This document shows, one piece after another, positions 17,754 through 26,952 of a stretch of 64,000 nt of DNA. The stretch is taken from NCBI GenBank assembly GCA_036378175.1, contig DASUWY010000041.1:24027-88026 (forward strand), given 5' to 3'. The notes below the pieces were generated by a model. That model was not told the origin of the DNA, searched no databases, and saw nothing but the letters and a program-made list of their open reading frames with translations. A program made the translations under genes and the position numbers. Numbering within the stretch: the first letter of the stretch is position 1; each line of letters begins with the position of its first letter. The stretch is from Thermoleophilaceae bacterium. Lineage in GTDB: Bacteria; Actinomycetota; Thermoleophilia; Solirubrobacterales; Thermoleophilaceae.

Positions 17754-20213
17754 ATGGCGAAGTCGTCCAACACCCCTGCACAGCCGAGCGCAGCCCAGCG
17801 CCGGAAGACCGCCGCCAAGCCTGCCGCCACCAAGGAGCAGACCAAGGCGCCCGCCAAGCCGGGCGCCCAGCGCAAGGGCTCCGGCAACGGCAAGAGGCGC
17901 GACGGCGCACGCGCGGCGGTCGACTTCGACCACAAGCCGGTGGACAGCGCGGGCCCGCATGCGCCGGCCGCCGTGTCCGCCGACGTCACGGACTTCGAGC
18001 GCGGTCTGCTCGGCGACCTGCTGGCGGTGATAGAGGAGCACTCCGGGGACGCCGCGCTCGAGATCGACCGCGACGCCGTGGAGCGCGCCTTCGTGTTTGC
18101 CTGCGAGCACCACGCGGACCAGCTGAGGCGCTCCGGCGAGGACTTCATCATCCATCCCGTGGGCGTGGCGAAGATCTGCGCCGGCATGCGGCTCGACACC
18201 GAGACGCTCTGCGCCGCGCTGCTGCACGACACCGTGGAGGACACGAGCGCCTCCCTCGACGAGGTGCGCGAGGAGTTCGGCGACGAGATCGCAACGCTGG
18301 TGGACGGGGTCACGAAGCTCACCGGCATCACCTTCCAGAGCCGCGACGAGCGCCAGGCGGAGAACTACCGCAAGATGATCGTCGCGATGTCCGCGGACGT
18401 GCGGGTGATCCTCATCAAGCTCGCGGACCGCCTGCACAACATGCGCACGCTCGGCCCCATGCCGAAGCAGAAGCAGCAGGAGAAGGCGAAGGAGACGCTC
18501 GAGATCTTCGCGCCGCTCGCGCACAGGCTCGGCATCCACGCGATCAAATGGGAGCTCGAGGACCTCGCGTTCGCAACGCTGCATCCGCGCAAGTACAAGG
18601 AGATCAAGGCGCTGGTGAACCAGCAGCGCGAGGAGCGTGAGGGCTACGTCGCGCGCGCGGGCCAGTACCTGCAGAAGGAGCTCCAGGCGGTGGGGATCCA
18701 CGCCGAGATCTCAGGCCGCGCGAAGCACTTCTACTCGATCTACTCGAAGATGACGAAGAAGGGGCGCGAGTTCAACGAGATCTACGACCTCACGGCCATG
18801 CGCGTGCTCGTGGACTCGGTGAAGGACTGCTACGGAGCGATCGGGGTGATCCACTCGCTGTGGAAGCCGCTGCCGGGGCGCTTCAAGGACTTCGTGGCGA
18901 TGCCCAAGTTCAACATGTACCAGGCGCTTCACACGACCGTGATCGGGCCGGAGGGGCGCCCGCTCGAGATCCAGATCCGCACGCGCGAGATGCACGACAC
19001 CGCGGAGTACGGGATCGCGGCGCACTGGATCTATAAGGACGGCGGGTATAGGGGCGACGACAAGGCGGCGGGTCCGAGCGGCGCCACCGACAAGGTGGAA
19101 TGGCTCAAGCACCTGCTCGACTGGCAGCGCGAGCTGAAGGACCCGCAGGAGTTCGTGGAGGGCCTGAAGGTCGACCTCTTCGAGGACGAGGTGTTCGTGT
19201 TCACGCCGAAGGGCGAGGTGAAGTCGCTCGCCGCCGGCGCCACGCCGCTCGACTTCGCGTACGCGGTTCACACCGACGTCGGCCACCGCTGCGTGGGAGC
19301 GAAGGTGAACGGCAAGATCGTGCCGCTGCACTACGAGCTGCAGTCGGGCGACATCTGCGAGGTGCTCACCTCCAAGCAGGAGCGCGGCCCGTCACGCGAC
19401 TGGCTGTCGCTCGCGAAGACCGCCCGCGCGCAGTCGAAGATCCGCGCCTGGTTCAAGCGCGAGCGGCGCGAGGACTCGGAGCGCGCCGGGCGCGACATCC
19501 TGCAGGAGAACCTCAAGCGCGCCGGCCTGCCCCCGCAGAAGATGGCGGGCTCGCCGCTGCTCGCGGACGTGATCCGCGAGATGGGCTTCAAGAAGGGCGA
19601 CGAGTTCTACATCGCGCTCGGCCAGGCGAAGATCTCCGCGAAGGTCGTCACCAACAAGCTGATGCAGCGGCTCAAGCAGGGCGAGGCCGCGCTCGAGCAG
19701 GAGGGCCCGGCCGACGAGCTGCTCGCCAAGCGCGAGAAGCCGAAGCCCACGGCGGCGTCGTCCAGCTACGGCATCAAGGTTGAGGGGATCGACGACGTTC
19801 CGCTCCGCCTCGCCAAGTGCTGCCGCCCCGTGCCCGGCGATCCGATCGTGGGCTACATCTCACTCGGCCGCGGCATCACGATCCACCACCAGCACTGCCC
19901 GAACGCTCGCGCCCTGATGAAGAGCCCGGAGCGCTTCACCAAGGTGTCCTGGGAGGGCACCGGTGCCACGTCGTTCCGGGTGGAGCTCGAGGTGGACGCG
20001 TGGGACCGCCACCGCCTGCTCGAGGATCTCTCACGCACGTTCGCCGAGAGCGGCATCAACATCCTCGAGGCGCGCTGCACCGTGGTTCACCCGATGGTGA
20101 AGAACCGGTTCGTGGTGGAGGTGGGGGACACGCAGGCGCTGAAGACGTGCGTCTCGCGGCTGCGGAACATCGAGAGCGTCTTCGACGCTTACCGGGTCAC
20201 GCCCACCGCGTAG
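17754..20213 (+). CDS. rel: Bifunctional (p)ppGpp synthetase/hydrolase Rel
   Basis: 819 residues. Makes and destroys the alarmone (p)ppGpp in the stringent response. An unusual Lys/Ala/Pro-rich N-terminal extension (about 1-65) precedes the HD hydrolase domain, with FIIHPVGVA and the HD pair in AALLHDTVEDT (about 160). The synthetase domain follows with RFKDFVAMPK, NMYQALHTTVIGP and EIQIRTREMHDTAEYGIAAHW (about 380-430). TGS domain about 480-545 (VFVFTPKGEVKSLAAGATPL), then the zinc-finger region with CCRPVPGDPIVGYI, and an ACT domain at the end. Both active sites look intact. ATG 17754 is chosen; an in-frame TTG sits two codons earlier. Overlaps the convergent glycosyltransferase by 25 bases. 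Confidence 0.95.
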   Translation: MAKSSNTPAQPSAAQRRKTAAKPAATKEQTKAPAKPGAQRKGSGNGKRRDGARAAVDFDHKPVDSAGPHAPAAVSADVTDFERGLLGDLLAVIEEHSGDAALEIDRDAVERAFVFACEHHADQLRRSGEDFIIHPVGVAKICAGMRLDTETLCAALLHDTVEDTSASLDEVREEFGDEIATLVDGVTKLTGITFQSRDERQAENYRKMIVAMSADVRVILIKLADRLHNMRTLGPMPKQKQQEKAKETLEIFAPLAHRLGIHAIKWELEDLAFATLHPRKYKEIKALVNQQREEREGYVARAGQYLQKELQAVGIHAEISGRAKHFYSIYSKMTKKGREFNEIYDLTAMRVLVDSVKDCYGAIGVIHSLWKPLPGRFKDFVAMPKFNMYQALHTTVIGPEGRPLEIQIRTREMHDTAEYGIAAHWIYKDGGYRGDDKAAGPSGATDKVEWLKHLLDWQRELKDPQEFVEGLKVDLFEDEVFVFTPKGEVKSLAAGATPLDFAYAVHTDVGHRCVGAKVNGKIVPLHYELQSGDICEVLTSKQERGPSRDWLSLAKTARAQSKIRAWFKRERREDSERAGRDILQENLKRAGLPPQKMAGSPLLADVIREMGFKKGDEFYIALGQAKISAKVVTNKLMQRLKQGEAALEQEGPADELLAKREKPKPTAASSSYGIKVEGIDDVPLRLAKCCRPVPGDPIVGYISLGRGITIHHQHCPNARALMKSPERFTKVSWEGTGATSFRVELEVDAWDRHRLLEDLSRTFAESGINILEARCTVVHPMVKNRFVVEVGDTQALKTCVSRLRNIESVFDAYRVTPTA

Positions 20214-21334
20214 CCGCCGCTTCCGGTCGGCTCGTTCGGCAGCATCCGCGACTCGAGCCCCGTGAGCTCCTCGACGTAGGCCGAGAGCCGCTCCATGAAC
20301 GATCTCGTGGAGAAGCCCATCGCGTGTGCGCGGATCCGGTCCGGCGAGAATCGCTGAAAGTCGGTTTCCGCAAGCGCCTCCGCCAGCGCGTCGCCGGCAT
20401 CGTCCGGCGGCACGAGCACGCCGGTCTCGCCGTCGATCACGGTCTCGCGCGTGCCTCCCGCATCGAGGCCCACCACGGGCCGCCCCGCCGCCATGGCCTC
20501 GACGGCGGCGATGCCGAACTCCTCGACGTTCGGCACCACGAGAGCATCCGCACGGGAGTAGACGCGCGTGAGCTCGTCATCGCTCAGGCGCCCGAGGAAC
20601 TCGGCGTAGCCGCCGTAGAGGCGCTCGAGCCGCTCGCGGTCGGGGCCGCTGCCGACGACCTTCATGCGGCGGCCGGCCCGCCGGGCGGCGTCGAGGGCGC
20701 GCTCCACGCGCTTGTGGCGCACGAGCTCGCATACCACGAGCAGATAGCCCTCGGGCTCGTCTATCGCGAACCGGCGGACGTCAACAGGCGGGTGGATCAC
20801 CACGCTGTCGCGTCCCCAGAAGCGCTCGATGCGTTCGCGAGTGATCTCCGAGTTCGCGATGAAGTGGGTCACGCGGGTTGAGGCCCGGACGTCCCAGTTG
20901 CGCAGGCGCCGAAGCAGCGGTGGCAGGAATGGGCGCAGGACGCGCGGCGCCTCATCGAGCGCGCGCTGCTCCTCGTGCCAGACGTAGCGGAAGGGGGAGT
21001 GGCAGTAGCAGACGTGAGTCGCGCCCGGCGCCGGCGTGACACCGTGGGCGAATGCGCTGCTGCTCGAGATGATCAGGTCGTGCTGCTGCACCGGCAGGCG
21101 CTCCGCCGCGGCGGGAAAGAGCGGCAGAAGCCGGCGGAAGCCCCGCTGCCCGGGCCGAAGGTGCTGGAGATAGGACGTGTGGACGTCCCGGCCGTCAAAG
21201 CTCGCGCCGCACTCCTCGCTGTCGTACAACAGCGTGTACACCGGCGCGTCAGGCCAGCAGTCCGCCATCGCGGCGAACGTGCGCTCGGCGCCGCGCATTA
21301 CGAGCAAGTAGTCGTGAACGAGTCCGGCAGACAT
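20189..21334 (-). CDS. Glycosyltransferase family 4 (GT-B), probable mannosyltransferase-like
   Basis: 381 residues. The N-terminal Rossmann domain starts AGLVHDYLLVMRGAERTF, has DLIISSSSAFAHGV and CYCHSPFRYVWHE, typical of the WbaZ/mannosyltransferase branch. The C-terminal donor domain carries YLLVVCELVRHKRVERALDA, EFLGRLSDDELTRVYSRADALVVPN, and the E-x7-E motif EEFGIAAVEAMAAGRPVV. Transfers a sugar from a nucleotide donor at the inner membrane face. ATG 21334 is preferred over GTG 21346 because GGAG lies 11 bases before it. First gene of the surface-polysaccharide region. Confidence 0.85.
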   Translation of the reverse strand: MSAGLVHDYLLVMRGAERTFAAMADCWPDAPVYTLLYDSEECGASFDGRDVHTSYLQHLRPGQRGFRRLLPLFPAAAERLPVQQHDLIISSSSAFAHGVTPAPGATHVCYCHSPFRYVWHEEQRALDEAPRVLRPFLPPLLRRLRNWDVRASTRVTHFIANSEITRERIERFWGRDSVVIHPPVDVRRFAIDEPEGYLLVVCELVRHKRVERALDAARRAGRRMKVVGSGPDRERLERLYGGYAEFLGRLSDDELTRVYSRADALVVPNVEEFGIAAVEAMAAGRPVVGLDAGGTRETVIDGETGVLVPPDDAGDALAEALAETDFQRFSPDRIRAHAMGFSTRSFMERLSAYVEELTGLESRMLPNEPTGSGGYAVGVTR

Positions 21335-21468
21335 GGCGAGATCCACTCCGGGCTTTTTTACCCGTGGCTGGGACAGATATCCCTATTAACCCATTATCGG
21401 CAGGATCTGGCCACCCCTGCACACACGAGTTTTTCCGTCCAGCGACGGCGGTCATACTGCAGCCCGCA

Positions 21469-22650
21469 TTGCGAGAGACCGTCACAGCCTGCCTCATCGT
21501 GCGGGACGAGGAGGAGCGACTTCCTGGCGCTCTGGGCTCCGTCGCGTTCTGCGATGAGATCGTCGTCGTGGACAGCGGCTCCACCGACCGGACCGTGGAG
21601 ATCGCCCGCGCCGCGGGCGCACGCGTGATCGAGAACCCGTGGCCGGGCTACGGCGCGCAACGCAACGTGGCGCTGGATCACGCCACCTCCGACTGGGTGC
21701 TCGAGCTGGATGCCGACGAGCGCATCCTGCCCGACCTCCAGCGGGAGATCCGGCGCTTTCTCGACGACCCACCGCGGGGCTATGACATCGGGGCCTTCCC
21801 TCAGTTCCATCACTTCCTCGGCGCCGAGCTTCGGCAGTCGATGAAATATCCGAACTACCGCACGCGCCTCTTCCGCCGGGGCGCCTACCGTCACGACGAG
21901 TCCCGGACCGTGCATGAGGGAATCTGGCCCACCGGCCCGGTCTGGCCGTTTGAGGGCGAGATGTCCCACGAGCTGGCTGGCTCCCCGCGGGAAGCCGTGC
22001 GCGACATGTGGAACTACGCGCGGCTCGAGGCGTCCGTGCTGTCGGCTCCGAGCTCCCCTGCGGCGGTGATCGTCGGAGTGATCGCGAGGCCGGCGGTGAA
22101 GTTCACCTACCGCGCGGTGGTCGATGGCGGGTGGCGCGACGGCGCACGCGGCCTTGCTCGAATCGCGCTCGAGTGCGTGAGCGATGCGTTCGTCTGGATC
22201 CGCCGCTCCCTGCGCGCGCCACGGGGTGGGGGCGAGTCCGGCCACTTCGCCACGGGGCGACCAACGGGGTGGGGGACGCCGGTGGCGATCGGGTTGGCAA
22301 GCGGCAGGCGAGCGGCGGAGCGCACGGAGCGCTGGCTCGAGCAGGCGGCCGCAGCTGGGATCGACGTCGCACTGGTCACCAACGCGCCCCCCGCTCACGG
22401 CGCGGTGAGGTCGCGGCGGTTATCGCGCTTCGGCCCGTTTCTCCTCGCTCGAGCACTCGAGGCGGAGCGCCAGCTGCGCGGGCAGGCAGACGCGTTGCTC
22501 GTCGATGGAGTGGCCGCGCGGATTCTCATATCTCTGATGCCGCAGTCGCTGCAGGGCCGCTATGGGCGCGTGCCGCCTGGCGAGCTCCCTGCCGCAACGA
22601 AGAGGAGAGTGACCGCCGCGATAGAAGCGAGTCGCGGAAACGCTTCTTAA
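21469..22650 (+). CDS. Glycosyltransferase family 2 with unusual C-terminal extension
   Basis: About 393 residues. Residues 1-250 are a WaaE/KdtX-type GT2: ETVTACLIVRDEEERLPGAL, VVVDSGSTDRTVEIARAAG and the metal-binding DxD-like ELDADERILPDL, with RTRLFRRGAYRHDESRTVHE further on. The last ~120 residues do not belong to GT2: after a glycine-rich hinge they read like the first half of a GT-B Rossmann domain (TPVAIGLASGRRAAERTERW, then ALLVDGVAARILISL). Family alignment favours a start near TTG 21469; the frame is open back to GTG 21364, but the interval is lower in G+C and looks intergenic. The polymerase gene follows after 32 bases. Confidence 0.8.
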   Translation: MRETVTACLIVRDEEERLPGALGSVAFCDEIVVVDSGSTDRTVEIARAAGARVIENPWPGYGAQRNVALDHATSDWVLELDADERILPDLQREIRRFLDDPPRGYDIGAFPQFHHFLGAELRQSMKYPNYRTRLFRRGAYRHDESRTVHEGIWPTGPVWPFEGEMSHELAGSPREAVRDMWNYARLEASVLSAPSSPAAVIVGVIARPAVKFTYRAVVDGGWRDGARGLARIALECVSDAFVWIRRSLRAPRGGGESGHFATGRPTGWGTPVAIGLASGRRAAERTERWLEQAAAAGIDVALVTNAPPAHGAVRSRRLSRFGPFLLARALEAERQLRGQADALLVDGVAARILISLMPQSLQGRYGRVPPGELPAATKRRVTAAIEASRGNAS

Positions 22651-22666
22651 GCGCCTGTTCCACTTC

Positions 22667-22672
22667 TATCCT
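22667..22672 (+). promoter_or_regulatory. Possible -10 element of the polymerase gene
   Basis: TATCCT lies 10 bases before the ATG at 22683 in the short gap after the GT2 gene. Confidence 0.35.
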
Positions 22673-22682
22673 GTTGCGAGGA

Positions 22683-24053
22683 ATGACCGCGCGTCTCGGC
22701 TCTCGCGCCGCGCTGATTGCCGGCGCCGTACTGGTAGGGCCCGTAGCGGGGGCTCTGGCGGCACGCAAGCCCACCATCAGCCTGTTGCTGTGCCTCGCAG
22801 TGCTCTGCGTGGTTGCGCTCGCGGCCCTGGGGGACGCTGCGTTTCCCTGGGCCATCGCCATTGTCGCGGTGGCGCCCTGGTATCCGTTCACGGGCTCCTC
22901 CGCGGCACCGCCGCTCGTCAGGCAGCTCTACCTCTGCCTCGCGGTGATCGCGGCGCCGCTCGTTCCGTGGCTGTGGTCGCTGGCCAGCGGGGTCCGGCCC
23001 CGCAGGCCAAGCAAGCTCATCCTGCTCCTGATGATCCTGTCGCTCGGCTACATCGTGATCGTGTACTCGACGGTCGGCGGGATCAAGCCGATGGTGCAGA
23101 GCGGCACCGTGGGCTTTCTGATGGGCGGCATCACGTTCGCGTGCGCGCGCCGCTTTGTCGATCCACGCGGCTGGATAAACGCGTTCTTCTGGGCGTTCGT
23201 GTTGCTCGCCGTGATGGGGGCCGCGGCCTTCGCGATGGATCCGGGTGACCGCGTCGGCGCGTTCGTCGGTCACGGGATCACCTATGGAGCGCTCGTGGTC
23301 GCGGTCCTCCCCGCGGCGCTCGTGTACGCCACGCGCCGATCGCGCCTGCTCACGTTCGTGGTGGGGGCGGCAGGTGCCGCGCTGCTCATCCTCAGCCAGT
23401 CGCGAAGCTCGTGGCTCGCCACGCTGATGATCGTCCTGTACGTGATGCTGCTGCTCGCACGGCGAGGTGACATGCGGCTGATGTTCTATGTGGGGCTCGG
23501 TGTCGTGGTAGCGGTGACGGTGGTGCTCACCACCGGCTCCCTGCGTCACATCGTCGAGACTCGTATCAACTCGCAGGTGGGGCAATCGCAGGCGGTCACA
23601 CACCGCCAGTTCAGCCTCAACTTCGCCGGCAGCCAGATTCGCCAGCGGCCGGTGTTCGGCGCCGGGGAACCGGGTTATGCGGCGGCGCAGATCGGGGCGG
23701 AGACGGACCTCCAGGCCGTCGATAACGGCTACCTCTCGATCGCCATCGATCTGGGGCTTCTCGGTCTCGCGATCGCGCTTGTGCCGCTCGCGATAGCGCT
23801 CCGCGTTCTGGGCTCGAGCTTACGCTCGGGGGCCGCACCTCCCGCCGACATCGCGCTCGCACTGGGCATCCTCGGCGTGTCTGTCGTCACGCTCTTCTAC
23901 GACAGCTTCTACTGGGCACAGCTCGACCTGATGCTCTTTGCGATGGCGGGAACGCTGTCGGCGCGCGCGCTGCGCCTCGGCGCGCTCGGGCGGATGCGCG
24001 ATCGCCGTCCTGCTGTGATGCGGCCGGCCGCAGACCGCGGGTTCTTCGCCTAG
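22683..24053 (+). CDS. O-antigen ligase/Wzy-type polysaccharide polymerase
   Basis: 456 residues, about 11-12 membrane helices from the N-terminus (ALIAGAVLVGPVAGALAARK) to the C-terminus. The Wzy_C signature region lies between about 280 and 360: SQSRSSWLATLMIVL, then an extracellular loop with VFGAGEPGYAAAQI and AVDNGYLSIAIDLGLLGLAI. Such proteins join lipid-linked repeat units or ligate chains at the outer membrane face. ATG 22683 starts just before the first helix. Its stop overlaps the convergent co-polymerase gene by 4 bases. A second polymerase-like gene lies at 45722, so one of the two may be a ligase. Confidence 0.85.
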   Translation: MTARLGSRAALIAGAVLVGPVAGALAARKPTISLLLCLAVLCVVALAALGDAAFPWAIAIVAVAPWYPFTGSSAAPPLVRQLYLCLAVIAAPLVPWLWSLASGVRPRRPSKLILLLMILSLGYIVIVYSTVGGIKPMVQSGTVGFLMGGITFACARRFVDPRGWINAFFWAFVLLAVMGAAAFAMDPGDRVGAFVGHGITYGALVVAVLPAALVYATRRSRLLTFVVGAAGAALLILSQSRSSWLATLMIVLYVMLLLARRGDMRLMFYVGLGVVVAVTVVLTTGSLRHIVETRINSQVGQSQAVTHRQFSLNFAGSQIRQRPVFGAGEPGYAAAQIGAETDLQAVDNGYLSIAIDLGLLGLAIALVPLAIALRVLGSSLRSGAAPPADIALALGILGVSVVTLFYDSFYWAQLDLMLFAMAGTLSARALRLGALGRMRDRRPAVMRPAADRGFFA

Positions 24054-25645
24054 CGCCGGGTCTGCCCGAGCCGGCTGCGCCTGCGGTCCCCGCCGCCGTT
24101 CGACTGGTGCTCTGCGGCGTCGGCGGCAGGCGTGCGCGTTGGAATGAGCGTGGGCGTGGGGGTGTCGTAGTAGCTGCTCCGCGTCTTGATCGGGCTGCCC
24201 ACGATCACCACACCGAACACTCGGCGCCCGCTCTGATCCAGCACACGCTGGGACTCCTGGGCAAGGTCGCGGCGAGTGACCCCAACGCGACCGACCACGA
24301 TCACGCCATCGATCTCGTCGAACTGGAGAATCACCCGTGTGTCTGCCACGGGCAGGAGCGGCGGCGGGTCGATGACCACGATGTCAGCCGCCTCGCGCGC
24401 CGCGGCCAGCACGTCTGGCATGCGCCTCGAGCGGAGCAGGTCAGCAGGGTTTGGCGGGAGCGTTCCGGCCGGCAGCACCTGCACGCTCCCGTCGCCGTAG
24501 GGGTCGACGAGGTATGAGTCGAGCGAGCCGTGCGTGACCAGAAGGTTCGACAGGCCGACCGTCTCCGGGCTGATCCCGAGCATCTCCGCGGCCGTTGGGC
24601 GGCGCATGTCCGCTTCGATCAGGATGGTCCGCTGTCCGATCGCGGCGAGCGACTTGCAGAGATTCACCGCGACGGTGCTCTTGCCCTCGCTCTCCATCGC
24701 GCTCGCGATGACGAAGCAGCGAGCAAGTCCATCGGGGTCGAGGAAGCGGAGTCCCTCGCGAAGCATCCGGTATCCCTCGCCCACCGGGCCGCCCAGCTCC
24801 AGAGTTTCCTGCGGCGGTCGAGCGGATCGAGGCACCGTGGCGATCACGGTGTAGCCGCGGTACGCGCGCTCGAAATCCTCGACGGACTTCACGCGACGAT
24901 CCACGAATTCGGCGAGGAGCGCGAGCGCCGAGCCGAGCAGAAGGCCGAGCAGCCCCGCCAGGATCACGTTGCGCTTCGGTCGCGGCGACACCGCATGGCC
25001 GCTCGGCTGAGCACGCGCGATCACCTCGGCGTTGCCGGTCTGGAGCGCCTCGAGCTCCTTCAGCTGACGGAGGCTGGCGGTGAGCCTGGTCCTCTCCGCC
25101 GGATCCGTGGTCGTCTGCAGCGACTGCTGTACGAGGTTCTCGGCGTTCACCACGGCCGCGCGGTCGGTGCTCCGGCGGTAGGTGATGTAGCTGTCGGCGA
25201 ACGCGTTCGCCACAGCCGCTGCGCTCGTGGGCGAGGTGCGGGTGGCCTTGATGGTCACAACGTTCGAGTCGGTGCTCGGCTGGACGCTGATCGAGCTGAG
25301 CAATGACGAGACCGACTCGTTTGTACGAAGTTCCTTCTGGGCTTGCAGCGCCACGTTGCGAGACGACACGACGTTCACGTTCGTCTGCAGATCGCGCTTC
25401 GGATCCACCCCCGGCTCGAAGAGATTGCTCCCGCCGAAGAGTGCGGCGGTGAAGCCGGGGTCGCGGAAGAGGAGCTGCGAGGAGGCGGCGTACTGCTTCT
25501 GCTCGCGGACCGACAGCACGACCGCGGCGCCGATGCTGAGGATGAGGACGACCACGACGATCAGCTTGCGCCGCCAGATGACGGCCAGCAGCTCGAACGG
25601 GGAGACGGTTGGAGCTGCGTGAGGAGTAGGCATCTCGTCGTACAT
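24050..25645 (-). CDS. Polysaccharide co-polymerase with BY-kinase domain (Wzc/CpsD type)
   Basis: 531 residues. Wzz domain with TM1 (about 28-48, LIVVVVLILSIGAAVVLSVR), an extracellular helical part (about 55-215) and TM2 (about 225-250, NVILAGLLGLLLGSALALLA). The cytosolic bacterial tyrosine kinase follows: Walker A SAMESEGKSTVAVNL, Walker A' ILIEADMRRPTAAEML and Walker B ADIVVIDPPPLLPVAD. The tail has a YY pair (SSYYDTPTP), a sparse version of the usual tyrosine cluster. These proteins control chain length. ATG 25645 has a strong GGGAGG site; an upstream in-frame ATG at 25693 lacks one. Kinase and adaptor are fused in one chain. Confidence 0.88.
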   Translation of the reverse strand: MYDEMPTPHAAPTVSPFELLAVIWRRKLIVVVVLILSIGAAVVLSVREQKQYAASSQLLFRDPGFTAALFGGSNLFEPGVDPKRDLQTNVNVVSSRNVALQAQKELRTNESVSSLLSSISVQPSTDSNVVTIKATRTSPTSAAAVANAFADSYITYRRSTDRAAVVNAENLVQQSLQTTTDPAERTRLTASLRQLKELEALQTGNAEVIARAQPSGHAVSPRPKRNVILAGLLGLLLGSALALLAEFVDRRVKSVEDFERAYRGYTVIATVPRSARPPQETLELGGPVGEGYRMLREGLRFLDPDGLARCFVIASAMESEGKSTVAVNLCKSLAAIGQRTILIEADMRRPTAAEMLGISPETVGLSNLLVTHGSLDSYLVDPYGDGSVQVLPAGTLPPNPADLLRSRRMPDVLAAAREAADIVVIDPPPLLPVADTRVILQFDEIDGVIVVGRVGVTRRDLAQESQRVLDQSGRRVFGVVIVGSPIKTRSSYYDTPTPTLIPTRTPAADAAEHQSNGGGDRRRSRLGQTRR

Positions 25646-25745
25646 CACCGTCGCCTCCCGGCGCTCTGGACCGGTAGCAGCAAGAGTAGCCATGATAGTG
25701 GGGACATCGGCGCGGAACCTAAAGTGCTTGATCCCTGCGTGACCT

Positions 25746-26885
25746 TCATTGCGCCCGCAGCGTGTTCCATGCAGGTTTGGGCGAGCCGTTGCGACGGATG
25801 AGCCCGAACCAGTGCTCCTTGTCGGTCGGGTCCGTCGCCGCCGGGGAGTCGCGGTAGTTGTAGAGGAACAGCGCCTTTACCCATTGCGAGTACTTCCCGC
25901 GGACGGCAGCGAACACCTCCGCGATGTACTTCGCCTGGTCCGCCTCGGATACGCAGGCATCTGGACTGCCCGGGCAGGTTGACCAGCCAACCTCCGTGAT
26001 CCAGAACGGCTTGTTCGCCGCCCCGTGGGCGGCGAACATCTGGTGCAGCTGCTGGATGCGGTCGAACTGGAAACGGCTCTCACTGCCCGGCGTAAAGATC
26101 GTTGGGCTGCGCGCGGCGTAGGGATGAATCGCCACGCCGTCGATGTAGCGGCTGAGGTCGGGCACGGCGGCGTACATCGGGTCCACCCACGGGGAGGGCT
26201 TCTTGGACACCGTCAGCCCGCTCGTGTCCGCGGCGATGAGATAGCGAGTCCGCGGGTTCGCGTTGCGCCCGCTCACCGCGGCGGCCTTGAACAACCTGGC
26301 GTACGTGGCCGGCTGGGGTCCGCCCGGTGAGAACTGCTCCAGGTACGGCTCGTTCCAGATCTCAAACCATGTTGCCGGGTGGTACGGGACGCGCGCCCGT
26401 GCCCGTGCCCGCCAGAGGCTGCCACCAGGCCCGTAGCGCCGAGCGGCACGCGCAACGAACTCGGCGAAGCCCGACGGTGGTGCGGCGACGGAGTTCGCCG
26501 GGCCGGCCCAGGACGGCGAGCCCATCATCAGCGGAAGGATCGTGATGCCGTGGCGCGCCGCCGTCCGGATCTTCTTGTCGTAGACCGCCCAGCGCCAGTG
26601 CCCGGGAGACGGCTCGACCTGCGGCCACGAAAGCTCCAGCCGCTCCATGCGAACTCCCGCGGCTCTGATCGCGTTGAGGTTGCACGCGTTGTTCCACACG
26701 GAATTCAGGCCGATGATCAGGCTGCCGCGCGCCGGGGACGGTGCGTACGAGACACGCGGACAGCCCGGGTTGGCGATGGCCGTCTCCGCGCTGCCGTGCG
26801 AGCAGCCCGCGGCGAGCAGTGCTACCGCGACCCCGCCGGCAACCCACGTCGCGCCGCCACGGCGGAAACGGGCGCGGACTCGCAT
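25746..26885 (-). CDS. Secreted lipoprotein glycoside hydrolase, clan GH-A
   Basis: 379 residues. Lipoprotein signal ending in LLAAGC (lipobox, Cys about 28). The TIM barrel carries the acid/base glutamate in WFEIWNEPYLEQ (about 178) and the nucleophile glutamate in PFWITEVGWSTC (about 298), plus VAIHPYAA between them, the layout of GH5/GH39-like retaining glycosidases. It would be membrane-anchored and act on polysaccharide outside the cell. A -10 hexamer lies 6 bases before the ATG. It sits between the co-polymerase kinase and a second glycosidase, all on the minus strand. Confidence 0.82.
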   Translation of the reverse strand: MRVRARFRRGGATWVAGGVAVALLAAGCSHGSAETAIANPGCPRVSYAPSPARGSLIIGLNSVWNNACNLNAIRAAGVRMERLELSWPQVEPSPGHWRWAVYDKKIRTAARHGITILPLMMGSPSWAGPANSVAAPPSGFAEFVARAARRYGPGGSLWRARARARVPYHPATWFEIWNEPYLEQFSPGGPQPATYARLFKAAAVSGRNANPRTRYLIAADTSGLTVSKKPSPWVDPMYAAVPDLSRYIDGVAIHPYAARSPTIFTPGSESRFQFDRIQQLHQMFAAHGAANKPFWITEVGWSTCPGSPDACVSEADQAKYIAEVFAAVRGKYSQWVKALFLYNYRDSPAATDPTDKEHWFGLIRRNGSPKPAWNTLRAQ

Positions 26886-26891
26886 CGCCCG

Positions 26892-26897
26892 ACTGTA
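26892..26897 (-). promoter_or_regulatory. Probable -10 element of the lipoprotein glycosidase
   Basis: On the minus strand TACAGT lies 6 bases before the ATG at 26885, with no ribosome site between. CTGTAG and CTACAG flank the 67-base gap as a weak dyad. Confidence 0.45.
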
Positions 26898-26952
26898 GCG
26901 GCCGTCATTAAGGGCGCACTACAGCTGACGGACGCGAGTCCGCGCCGGCGAA

